Source of the DNA: Isoetes taiwanensis
Taxonomy: Eukaryota; Streptophyta; Lycopodiopsida; Isoetales; Isoetaceae
DNA: 64,000 bases
Direction: 5' to 3'
Assembly: GCA_021234155.1 (NCBI GenBank)
Contig: JAJEKV010000003.1
Span: 21,560,386-21,624,385, forward strand
Shown here: piece after piece, positions 22,801 through 33,600 of the stretch
Numbering within the stretch: position 1 is the stretch's first letter
Layout of the letters: each line of letters opens with the position of its first letter
Program-made: the position numbers and the translations under genes
Notes under the pieces: generated by a model
What the model saw: the letters and a program-made list of their open reading frames with translations, nothing else
What the model was told of the DNA's origin: nothing
Database searches by the model: none

Positions 22801-25800
22801 CAATTACTACTAGAGCTATTAGGTCCCCCTTGTGCCTCCTTTCGAGTTGCACACCTACTCCTTGGCAATGTCATCGGTGTTCCACTCAGTGCAATGGTGT
22901 TGACGATCTATATCCTCCTATTTGTACGTCAGCTCGTACTCCGGGGTAACTTGTTGATATACTTGGGCCCTCCGATGTTTGTCGGCTATGGCACAACACG
23001 CTTTGCATCACATTCTAACTAAAGGTGTGCTGGTCGTTGATGCTTCGACATTTTGGTCTGCTTCCTGATCCTGTTCTCGGGCGGTAATTATTCCCCCCTT
23101 CATGATACTTGAAGCTATTTGGAGGCGTCTCTTGAGGTTGTGCGCGATTCCTTTGGCTATACTCCTCTGGAGTTGTTCTCTTCTGCAGTTGTTCTTTGAA
23201 TCGTCTATCCTTGGGTTCACCAAGTTGCATGCAAGTCCGTGTGCAAGTCATCGGCTCGCCTCGCCTAGTTGCTTCTCCGTCGAGCTTCCAATCTTCCTTG
23301 TTTGATCCCCTCGATCAAATGGCTTGGACGTTGTCACGTTCCTCAGTGCTATGCCATCTTCTTGTCTTGAGGTACCTTCCGGTGGCTTTGATTGTGCTCG
23401 TCAGTTTTGATCCTCCTGTTGCCTCTAGGGAGCTCGTGGAAGAAGTCGGTTGCTAGCACTTCTCCAGCTTTCAGTTCCTGACCTTTGTCCCTCTATGCAT
23501 GTCGGTCTCTCTGTCAAGTAAAGCATCATGGCTCTCCTTCATACTGGCTATATTGTCGGGATGATGGATCCTTATATCTGCGCAGCTTGACCCTTGAGTT
23601 GAAGAAGTACCTGCCTTAGATATACTCTTGTCGTTGAATAGCCTGGCTATTATCTTGAACTCTCTTTTTGCCGAAGGTGCTTCAGTTGCTATCCTTGTCG
23701 TTAAGGTGTCGAATGCTTCTACCTTGGGCATTTGATGTGCCCATGTCGGAGATATGATGATCGGCTTCTTCTCTTCTAATTATCGGTAGGAGTACCCGAA
23801 GCCATCACCTAGTTGTTGAAGGCATATCTCCCGCGTCGGCGCCTTTCGTAAGTGCATCTCCATCTAATACACGTGTCATAGCGCGTCACCCTATATTACC
23901 ACAAGGTGGAATTATGGTCGTCGAGATGTTGCCTTCTTAGTTGGCTCGTTGATGTCGGGTCGTTCCTCCTTCTATTGTTGAGGCCACTCGTGTCATAAGT
24001 TCGTCAAGTGTTGCTGCTGCCACAAGAGGTAGTGTTTAATACGACGATGTCCCGTGCAGTGGTGATGATCTTGACATGACCGGTGTTGTCTCTTATTCTG
24101 ACATTGGGTGGACGAGTGGTCTTCTACTTGAGGGCACTTCCCAAAGTGTTTGGAGTCGAAGGTTTGCTTGGGCTCTAGTCGTTTCTCCCTCGTACTTGCT
24201 CTTCCATTTTGATCTTGGGCTATAGTTGTGCTTCCGTGCTTCCTCATTTGGTAGTCGAAGTGAAGGAGCTTCCTGATCTAAGCGCTAAATCCGTAAATCA
24301 TGACTCTAAACTCATGTTTCTCCACTATATCTGTGAACGCCCGAGATATACAATAGACATATACGCATTTACATTGGGATTTTAATTCATCCACTTTTCC
24401 AAAACAACTACGAAGATCTACTTGAATGTTTATATTCCTTTAGTATTTTCCCTCCTCCTATCGCGTCTGATTCTTCGGTTTTGCTACATCTTCTTCGTTC
24501 TGGTTGACTCCGGGATTCCTTGAGGTGCTGCTACTATTGTTGAGCTTCATGTCTAATCCGAGCTCGTCACCCCAAGTTGCGAAGAGTGTTCATCGATGTG
24601 ATCCCTTGAAAAAGATGCTCCTCCTTAATGTGTATGTCCGTCGTGAGGAATGCGGTGACCGCTCAACGTCCCTACATGTGGTGTGTCGTTGCAAGATTGC
24701 CGATGTGCGGTGCCATTGATCGCTTGAGTAGGGTCACCTGGCTGTTGCAGTTGGGCATTCTTGAATGTCTTCGAAGCTCTGAGATCGTGGTCGGTAGGCA
24801 GGCATTGTCATTCCTCCGCAGGTTGAATTTCTGAGTGCGACTCCTGTTGCTTGGGCTTTGCTTCATTCCGAGGTGCCTCTACTGTGCCTGGAAGTGTGGT
24901 CATCTCTATTGCCCCTACCATGGCTCCTTCTGGTCGCCTTTGTGTGATTTGTACCTACTGGCTAGGTCGTCTCCTCCGTCCCTTGGGTCCTATCCATTCG
25001 AGTCTCGCACTCCTTGGCTGACGTAGTAAAGTCGTCCTTCCTTTGGTTTCTAGGTGTTTCTGGGTCCCGAATTCTTGTCCGAGCGGAATATTCTCCTCCT
25101 TGATCTTGCCCCTAATGCTGATATAGGCCTTCAAGTTGGAGATGTTCCTTCCCTGATATGCATCTCCTCCCCCTCATGGTCTTCTACTTTTTGGAACCGA
25201 TGAAAGTTCTCCTGCTGGTGCAAGGGAGCTGGAAGCTCGTCCTGGTCAGCCTTAGGTGCTTTGTGGTTGCCTAGCTTGGTTGCTCATTTTGTTGACGTTG
25301 CATGACATTCGCTTGAGCTGCTGGGCTGCAAGGTCGTGGTGATCTTCCCTCCGGTTTCTATACACTGCTGTGTCGCCATGACTTCTCTCTTTGACAGAAG
25401 ATTATGCCCTCTGGCCTTAGCTCGTGATGCTAACGTGGCATCGATATCTAACGTCTTCCTGCACCTGTATTTTCCTGCCTTGCGTTCTTCCATTTGAAAC
25501 TCATGTGCGTCGAGTTGGTGAAGGCGTCGAGATCCTCTTTCTGATGTGACCTCGTGGACGTGGTAGCCGGGAGGTTGACATCTAGAAAATTCTTGATGCC
25601 GTTGGTTACCAAATATTCTTCCCATTTGATGAAGATTGATGATAGGCCGGTGGTGTCCTGTTCTACTCGTTCGTCAGTTGAGGTGTTTGTCGTTGTGTTT
25701 CCCTCTCTTGGTTCTGCCTTTTCGGTCTCCTCTCCTTATCTGTCTGTACATCAGCTGGGACTTCGATGTCTTCAAGCAGTTGCGCCTCTAGCTCTTCTGC

Positions 25801-26280
25801 GGCTCTGGCCCTGTACTTTGAAAGCAACGCTCGTATATCCTAGAGTCTAAGGGTCTACTTGAAGGGCTCTCTTACAACATTCTGGGCTCTATAAGCAAGC
25901 AAGATGGCTCGAGCAGCATTACTGGAGACATATCTATAATCTACAAGTCTATGGACATTAGGACGTGTGGTATGGCATGAAATGAGGTTTGTTTTGCAAA
26001 GCCTTCATGATGTTTGAGGCATACTCTAAGGTCCTAGCAAAGTTGGTTTGGGGGAGTCCAATCTCTACACATGGAGTGACTTGGGCAGCTCTAGATTCTA
26101 GCTCCTTTCTAGGTATCCTGGCAATAGGGAGTGTCAATGTGGCGGCTGTATAAGTCAAACTCTATTAGAAGGACACAAAATTAGGTCAAGGTTTATGCTT
26201 TTGGCATGAGAAGAGGTGATGTACTAACAGTTGGACTTGGGTTGCTATGCTGAGGCCCGGGGATTTCACCATTAAAAATC
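19862..26280 (-). mobile_element. Internal region of the LTR retrotransposon, no recognisable gag-pol
   Basis: On the minus (element-sense) strand there are broken open frames of 60-113 codons, for example 25,625-25,284, 24,247-23,993 and 23,731-23,471, chained with many stops. One contains SKHFGKCPQVEDHSSTQC, vaguely like a gag zinc knuckle but without a proper CCHC pattern. I find no protease, RT (no YVDD/YIDD), RNase H or integrase motif. The 19.9-22.1 kb part is AT-rich and non-coding. This fits a non-autonomous large retrotransposon derivative that uses proteins from another element. Confidence 0.55.
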
Positions 26281-26284
26281 CGTA

Positions 26285-26470
26285 TCTAACATGTGCGTGA
26301 CTGGTTAGGGGTTTTTTTTTACCTCACCCGTTCGTATACGGTCCAAAAATTATACGGGCTCACCACCGTTGTTTCGGACGTGGTCGTTTAGGGGTGCTGT
26401 GGGCGGGAACTCCTCACCCGCTTGATACGGTAGGGGTGCTTGAAGATCCGAAGCTTTGAATCGTAGGGGT
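26285..26470 (+). repeat. Dispersed 'GGGGTTTTTT' repeat, copy 1
   Basis: Contains 'ttaggggttttttttta' followed by 'acc...cgtatacggtcc'. Related copies are at 29,685-29,960, 41,875-42,110 and 59,690-59,960. Together with the second copy it brackets the MAPKK-like segment. Confidence 0.5.
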
Positions 26471-26494
26471 CCTTCAAGATCGTAGGGGTTTGGA

Positions 26495-26770
26495 ATGAAC
26501 GTTTCTGGTTTTTTGAATGAACGTTTCTGGTTTTCTATGCATCCGAACATTGGAAATATGCCTAAAGGAGTTTATGTGAGACAATCCGGTAACAGGAGCA
26601 GAGCCCAGCAAGCTGGGAACTTCCCATATCGTAGATATCCGAGACAAAATAATGGTGGAAGGCAAGTTCCAGTTGCAAGAGATTCTAGACCTGGAGCTGG
26701 TACCGGTGCTGGAGCTGGTGATAGGAGCGCACCAAAACAGGTCTTTGGTTTGCTACAGATATTGCATTTC
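26495..26770 (+). CDS. Possible first exon of unknown basic, Gly/Arg-rich protein
   Basis: An open frame starts at 26,495, but the second or third ATG (MPKGVYVRQSGNRSRAQQAG) is a more natural start because the segment before it contains a 21-bp duplicated motif (gaatgaacgtttctggtttt, twice, 26,495-26,537). It ends at a possible donor ACAG|GTCTTTGG near 26,739. Composition is Arg, Gly, Gln and Pro rich. It lies 0.7 kb upstream of the MAPKK-like exons on the same strand, but the reading phase does not join the first kinase exon I see. Function unknown. Confidence 0.3.
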
Positions 26771-27413
26771 ATTTCCCTTCTGTTCTTTGATGGCTATAGC
26801 TATACTTAGGAGGGGTTAAATATAGCTCTACGATTATATGATATCATGCTTGTTTGTCAGTCTATTGCCTCATTTTCGTAGCCAAGTTTAGACCTGAAAT
26901 ACATGGTATAGCGAGATGTTATACTTGCTTGCTTGTTTGTTATGATAGCATGTACTTTGCTTAAATAAGTCCAAATAAGCGAAGATGAGGAAGATGTCGG
27001 GAGTTATAGCATGCTAGCTGTAGTTTACCGCAGGGTTCTTGATATAAGAACAGAATACTATAAGGTTTTGTGGTTGGAAGATGTGCAGATCTATGCTTTA
27101 ACAGTGTAACTATTAATGTTAAGCCAATAATATGGGTATGGTAGCTTTGCACGAGGTCTCTTGACTAAGGTAGAAATGATAAGACCATAAAATGGCATCT
27201 GATGTTTTATGGGCTGCCATTAAGGGCCTGTTACAGTTTATCATATATTGCTTTGTATTGGCATGGGTAGACTTTGGTATCCAAAGATATGGTGTGCTAA
27301 CTAATGAAACTTCTGTCTTACTGATTCACAAATGTTTGTAAGAATATTTCGGTACTAAGATCACATTCTTCTGTACTAGCAGGGAATAGACCTTTCTGAT
27401 GTTGATTGTATAG

Positions 27414-28830
<1,417 letters not shown>

Positions 28831-29010
28831 GCTTGGTATATTCAAGTATGCATATTAATATTATGTTGACTGCCCTTTCCAGTGGGGGATCATTATACCA
28901 CACATTTATTCTAGAGTCTAAAGCAAAGACAGTATATTATGTTTTTTTGCATTTAGCACAACAATAGTGAAGCATTACTAAGATTTTGCTTAGATTAATG
29001 TGTAAGGTAT

Positions 29011-29454
29011 TTGTTCAAGGTTTATGAAAGAATATTTAACATACACATATTGTGTACATGTTGGTGCGTCAAGGGAGGTGCATCTTACAACATCCTTGGT
29101 GTGAGTGCAACTTTAAGACAACAGCCATTCCTAGAGCATGACACAAGCAAGATGTCAATGCAATTTAACAAAACATACCTATTCCTAGAGCATCAAGCAA
29201 GGGAAAGAAAAGAAACATATCAACAAAGGCATACTCAAAGAGCATCGAGCATCAAATCAATGCTATGCTTTGGGGTACATAGCATTGATTTCCCAAGAAC
29301 ACTGCGTTTGGATCCAAAAGTTGGATTATTCGTACACGCTTTTCTCATTCGGCCAAAACATTTACGGACTTGCAATTATGCCCAGCAACGCTGGGCACTG
29401 TTACTAGTTAAATATAATGCTGAACTTAATAGTGTATTGGTTGGATTCAGGTAA
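29011..29454 (+). other. Open frame of unknown nature downstream of the kinase copy
   Basis: 147 codons without a stop; no motif recognised. It contains two 15-bp repeats 'ttcctagagcat(g/c)a' (near 29,129 and 29,191). The composition does not strongly suggest a real protein. It may be the 3' part of the captured segment. Confidence 0.2.
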
Positions 29455-29684
29455 CCTAAACATCTTCTCCTAAGGGTTCATGTAAAGTCTTTCGGATTGG
29501 CCTAGACGTGGCTGTGGCTATGTAATGAAAACAATTCTGGTTACACTATGTATTTATCAAATGCTGTGGTAAACTGTAACAAGAAGATGCGAGAAATGTC
29601 TATTAAACACATTGTGAAATTTTTTTCCTTCACCACAAACCATTTTTTCTCTGAATAATGCTACGGCACAAACTCAAGTACAAG

Positions 29685-29960
29685 ATCGGGTAGGGGTATG
29701 TAAAACGTAACATAGTCCGGGCATATATCTACGGTAGGGGGCAGGGAAACTAGGTTTTCCTATTTACGTATGTAGGGGTTTTCGACCTCCAAAAGTCGTA
29801 TACAAGGGGTTTTCTGGTGACCCCTTGCACGCACATGAGGTATCCCCATGTGCCTAGGTGAAACCCCCGGGTGCTGAGGTCTAGATGACTATAACAAAGG
29901 GGTGTTCTTGAGCACTTCTATCTAGGAGTAAGGCATCAGCTTTGAGCCGAGAGCAATACT
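29685..29960 (+). repeat. Dispersed 'GGGGTTTTTT' repeat, copy 2
   Basis: Contains 'gtaggggttttcgacctcc', 'gtcgtatacaaggggttttc' and 'cgcacatgaggtatcccc'. The same blocks in the same order occur at 59,800-59,895 (gataggggtcg..., aaatcgtatacagggtgttt, gtacatggcatacccc). Length about 270 bp; no terminal repeats resolved. Confidence 0.55.
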
Positions 29961-30153
29961 TGCGAGGTACTAATGGGGTATACTTCTATTTACAAACAAA
30001 CCACAGTTTGGAAAAACAATTCAAGGGTTTGAGCAATTTTGGTCATTTTGAGCTGAGGTTTCACATTTCTAGGCTGTTTAACGGTCCTATTGCAACAAAT
30101 TTCAGGTGATTTGGAGCTCTGTAGCTCAAGTTATGGAGGTTCAAAGTTTGGAG

Positions 30154-30220
30154 GTCTCACACATTGCGCCCAGACCAATAATGAAAGTTTCATTTTTGCT
30201 CCTGGCGCGACGTGTGAGAC
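30154..30220. repeat. 67-bp hairpin unit 1
   Basis: Starts GTCTCACACATTGCGCC and ends GGCGCGACGTGTGAGAC. The arms extend to the centre (AATGAAA/TTTCATT), 28 of 33 positions pairing. Unit 1 of four of exactly equal length in the leader of the minus-strand LTR retrotransposon. Confidence 0.9.
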
Positions 30221-30353
30221 ATTGACTCTAAATGGGTTAAACTTGTCCAATTTGGGTGATGTAAGGGTCTAGTTCTGCTAGACTCATCGCGTTAGGCAGA
30301 ATTGACCCCTTATTTGGTCGATTTGGAGCTGTTTTGGGCACTTTTGGGGCATG

Positions 30354-30420
30354 GTCTCACACATTGCGCCCAGACCAAAAATGAACTTTTCATTTTCGCT
30401 CCTGGCGCGACGTGTGAGAC
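30354..30420. repeat. 67-bp hairpin unit 2
   Basis: Same ends as unit 1, starting exactly 200 bp after it. The spacer before each unit also shares 'gatttggagct', so the larger repeating module is about 200 bp. The centre differs (AATGAACTTTTCATT), keeping the palindrome. Confidence 0.9.
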
Positions 30421-30566
30421 ATCTTCTCAATTTTGTTCAAAATGTCAGTTTTAACTAAAACAAAAGCTAGAACTCAGTAATTTAACTCAATTAAGCAAGA
30501 TTTTGCACATGTTACTTTGTCAAAAACTCTTTATATTAACAAAATTTTTCTATTATTTACAAAATT

Positions 30567-30791
30567 TTACTGTCGCTCTCCCTTGATGTAGCTGGCAAGA
30601 TGCATGTCCTGCTTCATTAGTGTCACCCTCTTCGCATGAACTGTGCAGGCTGTCGAATCTTCAAAATGCTGCACTAGTTTTTGCTCTGTTGCCTCTTGCA
30701 GTGCCCGCAACATCTCGTCCGTCTCGGCCAAATTGCAAGCTACCCTTTTGGATGAGCTAAAAACACTTATTGTCCTATTATATGGCTTAAT
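30567..30791 (-). CDS. Histone H3/CENH3-like C-terminal frame inside LTR retrotransposon leader
   Basis: Read 30,791 to 30,567 the frame is open for 74 codons and ends in TAA. From codon ~29 it contains MLRALQEATEQKLV, FEDSTACTVHAKRVTLM and KQDMHLASYIKGERQ-stop. Histone H3 ends ALQEA.E..LV..FED...C..HAKRVT.M..D..LA..I.GER. and then stops; I count 26 identities over 45 aligned residues and the stop is at the H3 position. The VTLM form is seen in plant CENH3, whereas canonical H3 has VTIM; the GER end is H3-like. It covers part of alpha-2, loop 2 and alpha-3; the N-tail and alpha-N/alpha-1 are not found nearby. 'tgtttttag' just upstream could be a splice acceptor, so it may be a terminal exon. 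It lies in the element's sense direction between hairpins 2 and 3. Confidence 0.85.
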   Translation of the reverse strand: MKPYNRTISVFSSSKRVACNLAETDEMLRALQEATEQKLVQHFEDSTACTVHAKRVTLMKQDMHLASYIKGERQ

Positions 30792-30812
30792 TTAGACCTT
30801 TCTAATCTCATG

Positions 30813-30879
30813 GTCTCACACGTTGCGCCCAGACCAATAATGAAAGTTTCATTTTTGATCCTGGCGCGATGTGTGAGAC
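30813..30879. repeat. 67-bp hairpin unit 3
   Basis: Starts GTCTCACACGTTGCGCC, ends GGCGCGATGTGTGAGAC. The spacer between units 2 and 3 is 392 bp, against 133 and 147 bp for the other two; the excess corresponds to the histone-like frame. Confidence 0.9.
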
Positions 30880-31026
30880 ATGGTGAATTTTGATGCTAAA
30901 TTTTATACTTTCTAAGCATGTTTTTAGGAATGTAACATACTAATCTAGCTAGTTTTTAGCTTGAAATTCGAATTACCATGTTACTTTTCTGAAATTCATC
31001 ACTTTTCAAGGTGTTTTTGGCTCAAT

Positions 31027-31093
31027 GTCTCACACGTTGCGCCCAGCTCAAAAATGAGATTTTCATTATTGCTCCTGACGCGACGTGTGAGAC
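31027..31093. repeat. 67-bp hairpin unit 4
   Basis: Starts GTCTCACACGTTGCGCC, ends GACGCGACGTGTGAGAC. It is the unit nearest the primer-binding site, about 190 bp downstream of it in the element's sense direction. Confidence 0.9.
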
Positions 31094-31283
31094 CATCCTA
31101 CTTTTGAAGGTTTTGGCTCACTATTTTTAGTCTTTTTATGTTCTAATTCACTTAATGTTACTAGCTTAGCATATACTACAAAAATGAGAAAACATTTTCC
31201 CATTTTTCGAGGTTTAATGATCCTATCAAGTTAGTACTACTGGGAGCATGGTCAGTGCTTTGCTCTTGGTCTCCAAGAACATT

Positions 31284-31295
31284 GCTCTGATACCA
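31284..31295 (-). promoter_or_regulatory. Primer-binding site (initiator tRNA-Met type)
   Basis: Minus strand TGGTATCAGAGC, followed by AATG, one base after the LTR end ...GACGTCACA. This is the classic sequence complementary to the 3' end of plant initiator tRNA-Met used by many plant LTR retrotransposons to prime minus-strand DNA synthesis. It shows that the 31,297 copy is a 5' LTR. Confidence 0.92.
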
Positions 31296-31296
31296 C

Positions 31297-31989
31297 TGTG
31301 ACGTCCCCTACTCATATACGGTGCCCGCACCGTATACAAACAGGAGTTCATCCCCCATACCAGCTCCATACTGATACAGGGCCCTCCACGTATCACTGCA
31401 ACCTTGATGAGTTCCAGTGGGAAGAATGAAGGGGTCATTTACCCTGTCTTCCTCAGGGCCTACCTAGCTGCGGAAGCGTAAATATACATGTCAGTATACA
31501 ACATCAACATCACATAACCATCTCGAAGGATGGCTCATCACATATCTGCGTAGACAAAGATCAGTACATCACATGGGGAATCCTACCCAAGGCTCAGACT
31601 CAAGGGAATGACTGACGGCTTGGGTCTCCAGAGTTCATTGCAGACAGGATTCATGGCAATGGATTTGGCTTGCATGAGAACATGGCTTAGGGTAGTCCAC
31701 TCCATCCGCCCCTCCTGTGCACACTTTGCAGAGTAGGTTGAAGAGTGTTGGGACCTGACTGTAGCCCGCCGGATGCATAGCCAAAGGGGCTATTCCTGGG
31801 TTGCATCTCCCCAGTTCCGATGGGGCAGGTAGGGATCACTCCCACCAGAGATCTCCATGCCGACTCAAGGTGACTAGAGGGCCACCGCCCTTATTCGACT
31901 TAGCCCACTGGAAAGTGAACCCCACTCCACGAGTGTCGAGCCCATGCCTTACCCACACTCAGTGGCAAGCCATTAGACCTAGTCTGCAT
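31297..31989 (-). mobile_element. 5' LTR, truncated copy next to the primer site
   Basis: Matches the first ~693 bp of the 18,356 LTR (TGTGACGTCCCC... to ...cctagtctgcattg) and then stops abruptly. It is joined at a short CATTG homology to a copy of the host flank. In element orientation its 5' half is lost. Confidence 0.9.
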
Positions 31990-32041
31990 TGTTCCCAGTC
32001 TGAACATGGGAGCACGGTATGCACAGGAGGGGAGACCCATT
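31990..32041. repeat. Duplicated copy of the host flank
   Basis: 'ttcccagtctgaacatggga' up to 'ggagacccat' repeats the sequence left of the insertion at 18,303-18,355 (a few substitutions), including the CCCAT duplication. Host flank inside the element means the locus was rearranged after insertion. Confidence 0.85.
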
Positions 32042-33297
32042 GTGACGTCCCCTACTCATATACGATGCCCGCACCGTATACAAACAGAAGTTCATCCCCC
32101 ATACCAGCTCCATACTGATACATGGCCCTCCACGTATCACTGCAACCTTGATGAGTTCCAGTGGGAAGAATGAAGGGGTCATTTACCCTGTCTTCCTCAG
32201 GGCCTAACTAGCTGCGGAAGCGTAAACATACATGTCAGTATACAACATCAACATCACATAACCATCTCCAAGGATGGCTCATCACATATCTGCGTAGACA
32301 AAGATCAGTACATCACATGGGGAATCCTACCCAAGGCTCAGACTCAAGGGAATGACTGACGGCTTGAGTCTCCAGAGTTCATTGCAGACAGAATTCATGG
32401 CAATGGATTTGGCTGGCATGAGAACATGGCTTAGGGTAGTCCACTCCATCCGTCCCTCCTGTGCACACTTTGCAGAGTAGGTTGAAGAGTGTTGGGACCT
32501 GACTGTAGCCCGCCGGATGCATAGCCAAAGGGGCTATTCCTGGGTTGCATCTCCCCAGTTCCGATGGGGCCCACCAGAGATCTCCATGGTGACTCAAGGT
32601 GACTAGAGGGCCACCGCCCTTATTCGACTTAACCCACTGGAAAGTGAACCCCACTCCACGGGTGTCGAGCCCATGCCTTACCCACACTCAGTGGCAAGCC
32701 ATTAGACCTAGTCTACATTGATCCCCGGTAGACTTTACACACCAGAGGGATCGGGTCAAGAGTCGAAACACGAACCTCCTTTCGAGCGGTCGGCCCCTTC
32801 ACCCACAACCAGGTGTGGTTCTTGTACACAGGCCGAATACTAGTAATGCACTAAAGGGACTAGCTAGGAGCATCAACTACTAAGCTGTAGGTCTCTACCC
32901 CCCTTCCCAATACAATTGAGTCCACAGAGATCATCCATACATCAGTATCATCACAGAACTAAAGAATAATATCTAATCTATATCATAGAAGTTATGTTCT
33001 TTAGTTAGGGCTCGCTATCTAGGGTTCTATGTGGCTGCTATGGGCAATTCAATAGGCTAAACCTGCTAACTCTGTGCCCGGAAGGCGGATTAGGCTATTG
33101 AATTGACGAAATACCTGGTTAATGGTTAATAGCCTCAAGTGCGCACATTAATAAGTGTGTGCACCCTTGCAAGTTACCCCCTAGGGCGCCACTTGCTTGG
33201 CTACACGTCGGCGTACACGTCAATCGAGATGGCGTGTATGCGTGACGAGGCAGTACAGTATACGTCTTAGGACCGTATACTATGCTGGAATGTCACA
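32042..33297 (-). mobile_element. Second complete-ended LTR (solo-like, with internal deletion)
   Basis: Starts TGTGACGTCCCC, ends GGAATGTCACA, and is flanked on both sides by CCCAT (32,037-32,041 and 33,298-33,302). It is shorter than the 18,356 LTR because of a deletion at ~33,117 (aaatacctgg joined to ttaatggttaat) and one at ~32,570. Its own matching flanks are those of a solo LTR. Confidence 0.9.
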
Positions 33298-33302
33298 CCC
33301 AT

Positions 33303-33600
33303 TATGTGGGAATGGTTTGACTGTCAAGGTAAGCACGAAGAGTGTTGAATCCTCCAAGATGCTGTAAATAAATCTGGGCAAACTGAATCCCCATATCTTC
33401 AGTTAAATTTTTCCTGACCTGTTGCAGAGTTTCAGCAATCCAAAGGGGGAGGTGATGAGCAAGCTCCGGCATATATTCCTCCTTGAAGGCTGTGGCGCAT
33501 GTCTGATCCTGCAAGTATTTGTTTTCAGGTAGCAGAAGCCACTGAGCAAGTTCATTGCCACGGAAAGCACGGCTTTGCCCACCGTCCATATATCCTAAGA
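33303..33600 (-). pseudogene. Decayed open frame, upstream half, interrupted by the LTR retrotransposon
   Basis: 95 codons starting MDGGQSRAFRGNELAQWLLL at 33,589, preceded by a possible acceptor (ctcttag). It ends IPT-stop at the insertion site and continues in frame past the element at 18,350. It contains a Leu-rich helical stretch (AHHLPLWIAETLQQVRKNL). I do not recognise the family. Probably a host or older transposon gene broken by the LTR element. Confidence 0.45.

Noticed and set aside
23993-24247. Gag CCHC zinc knuckle
   Set aside because: Cys and His are present but not in CX2CX4HX4C spacing, so it cannot support a gag call.
30154-31093. CRISPR array
   Set aside because: Repeats are 67-bp palindromes with unequal, long spacers in plant DNA within an LTR element; no cas genes.
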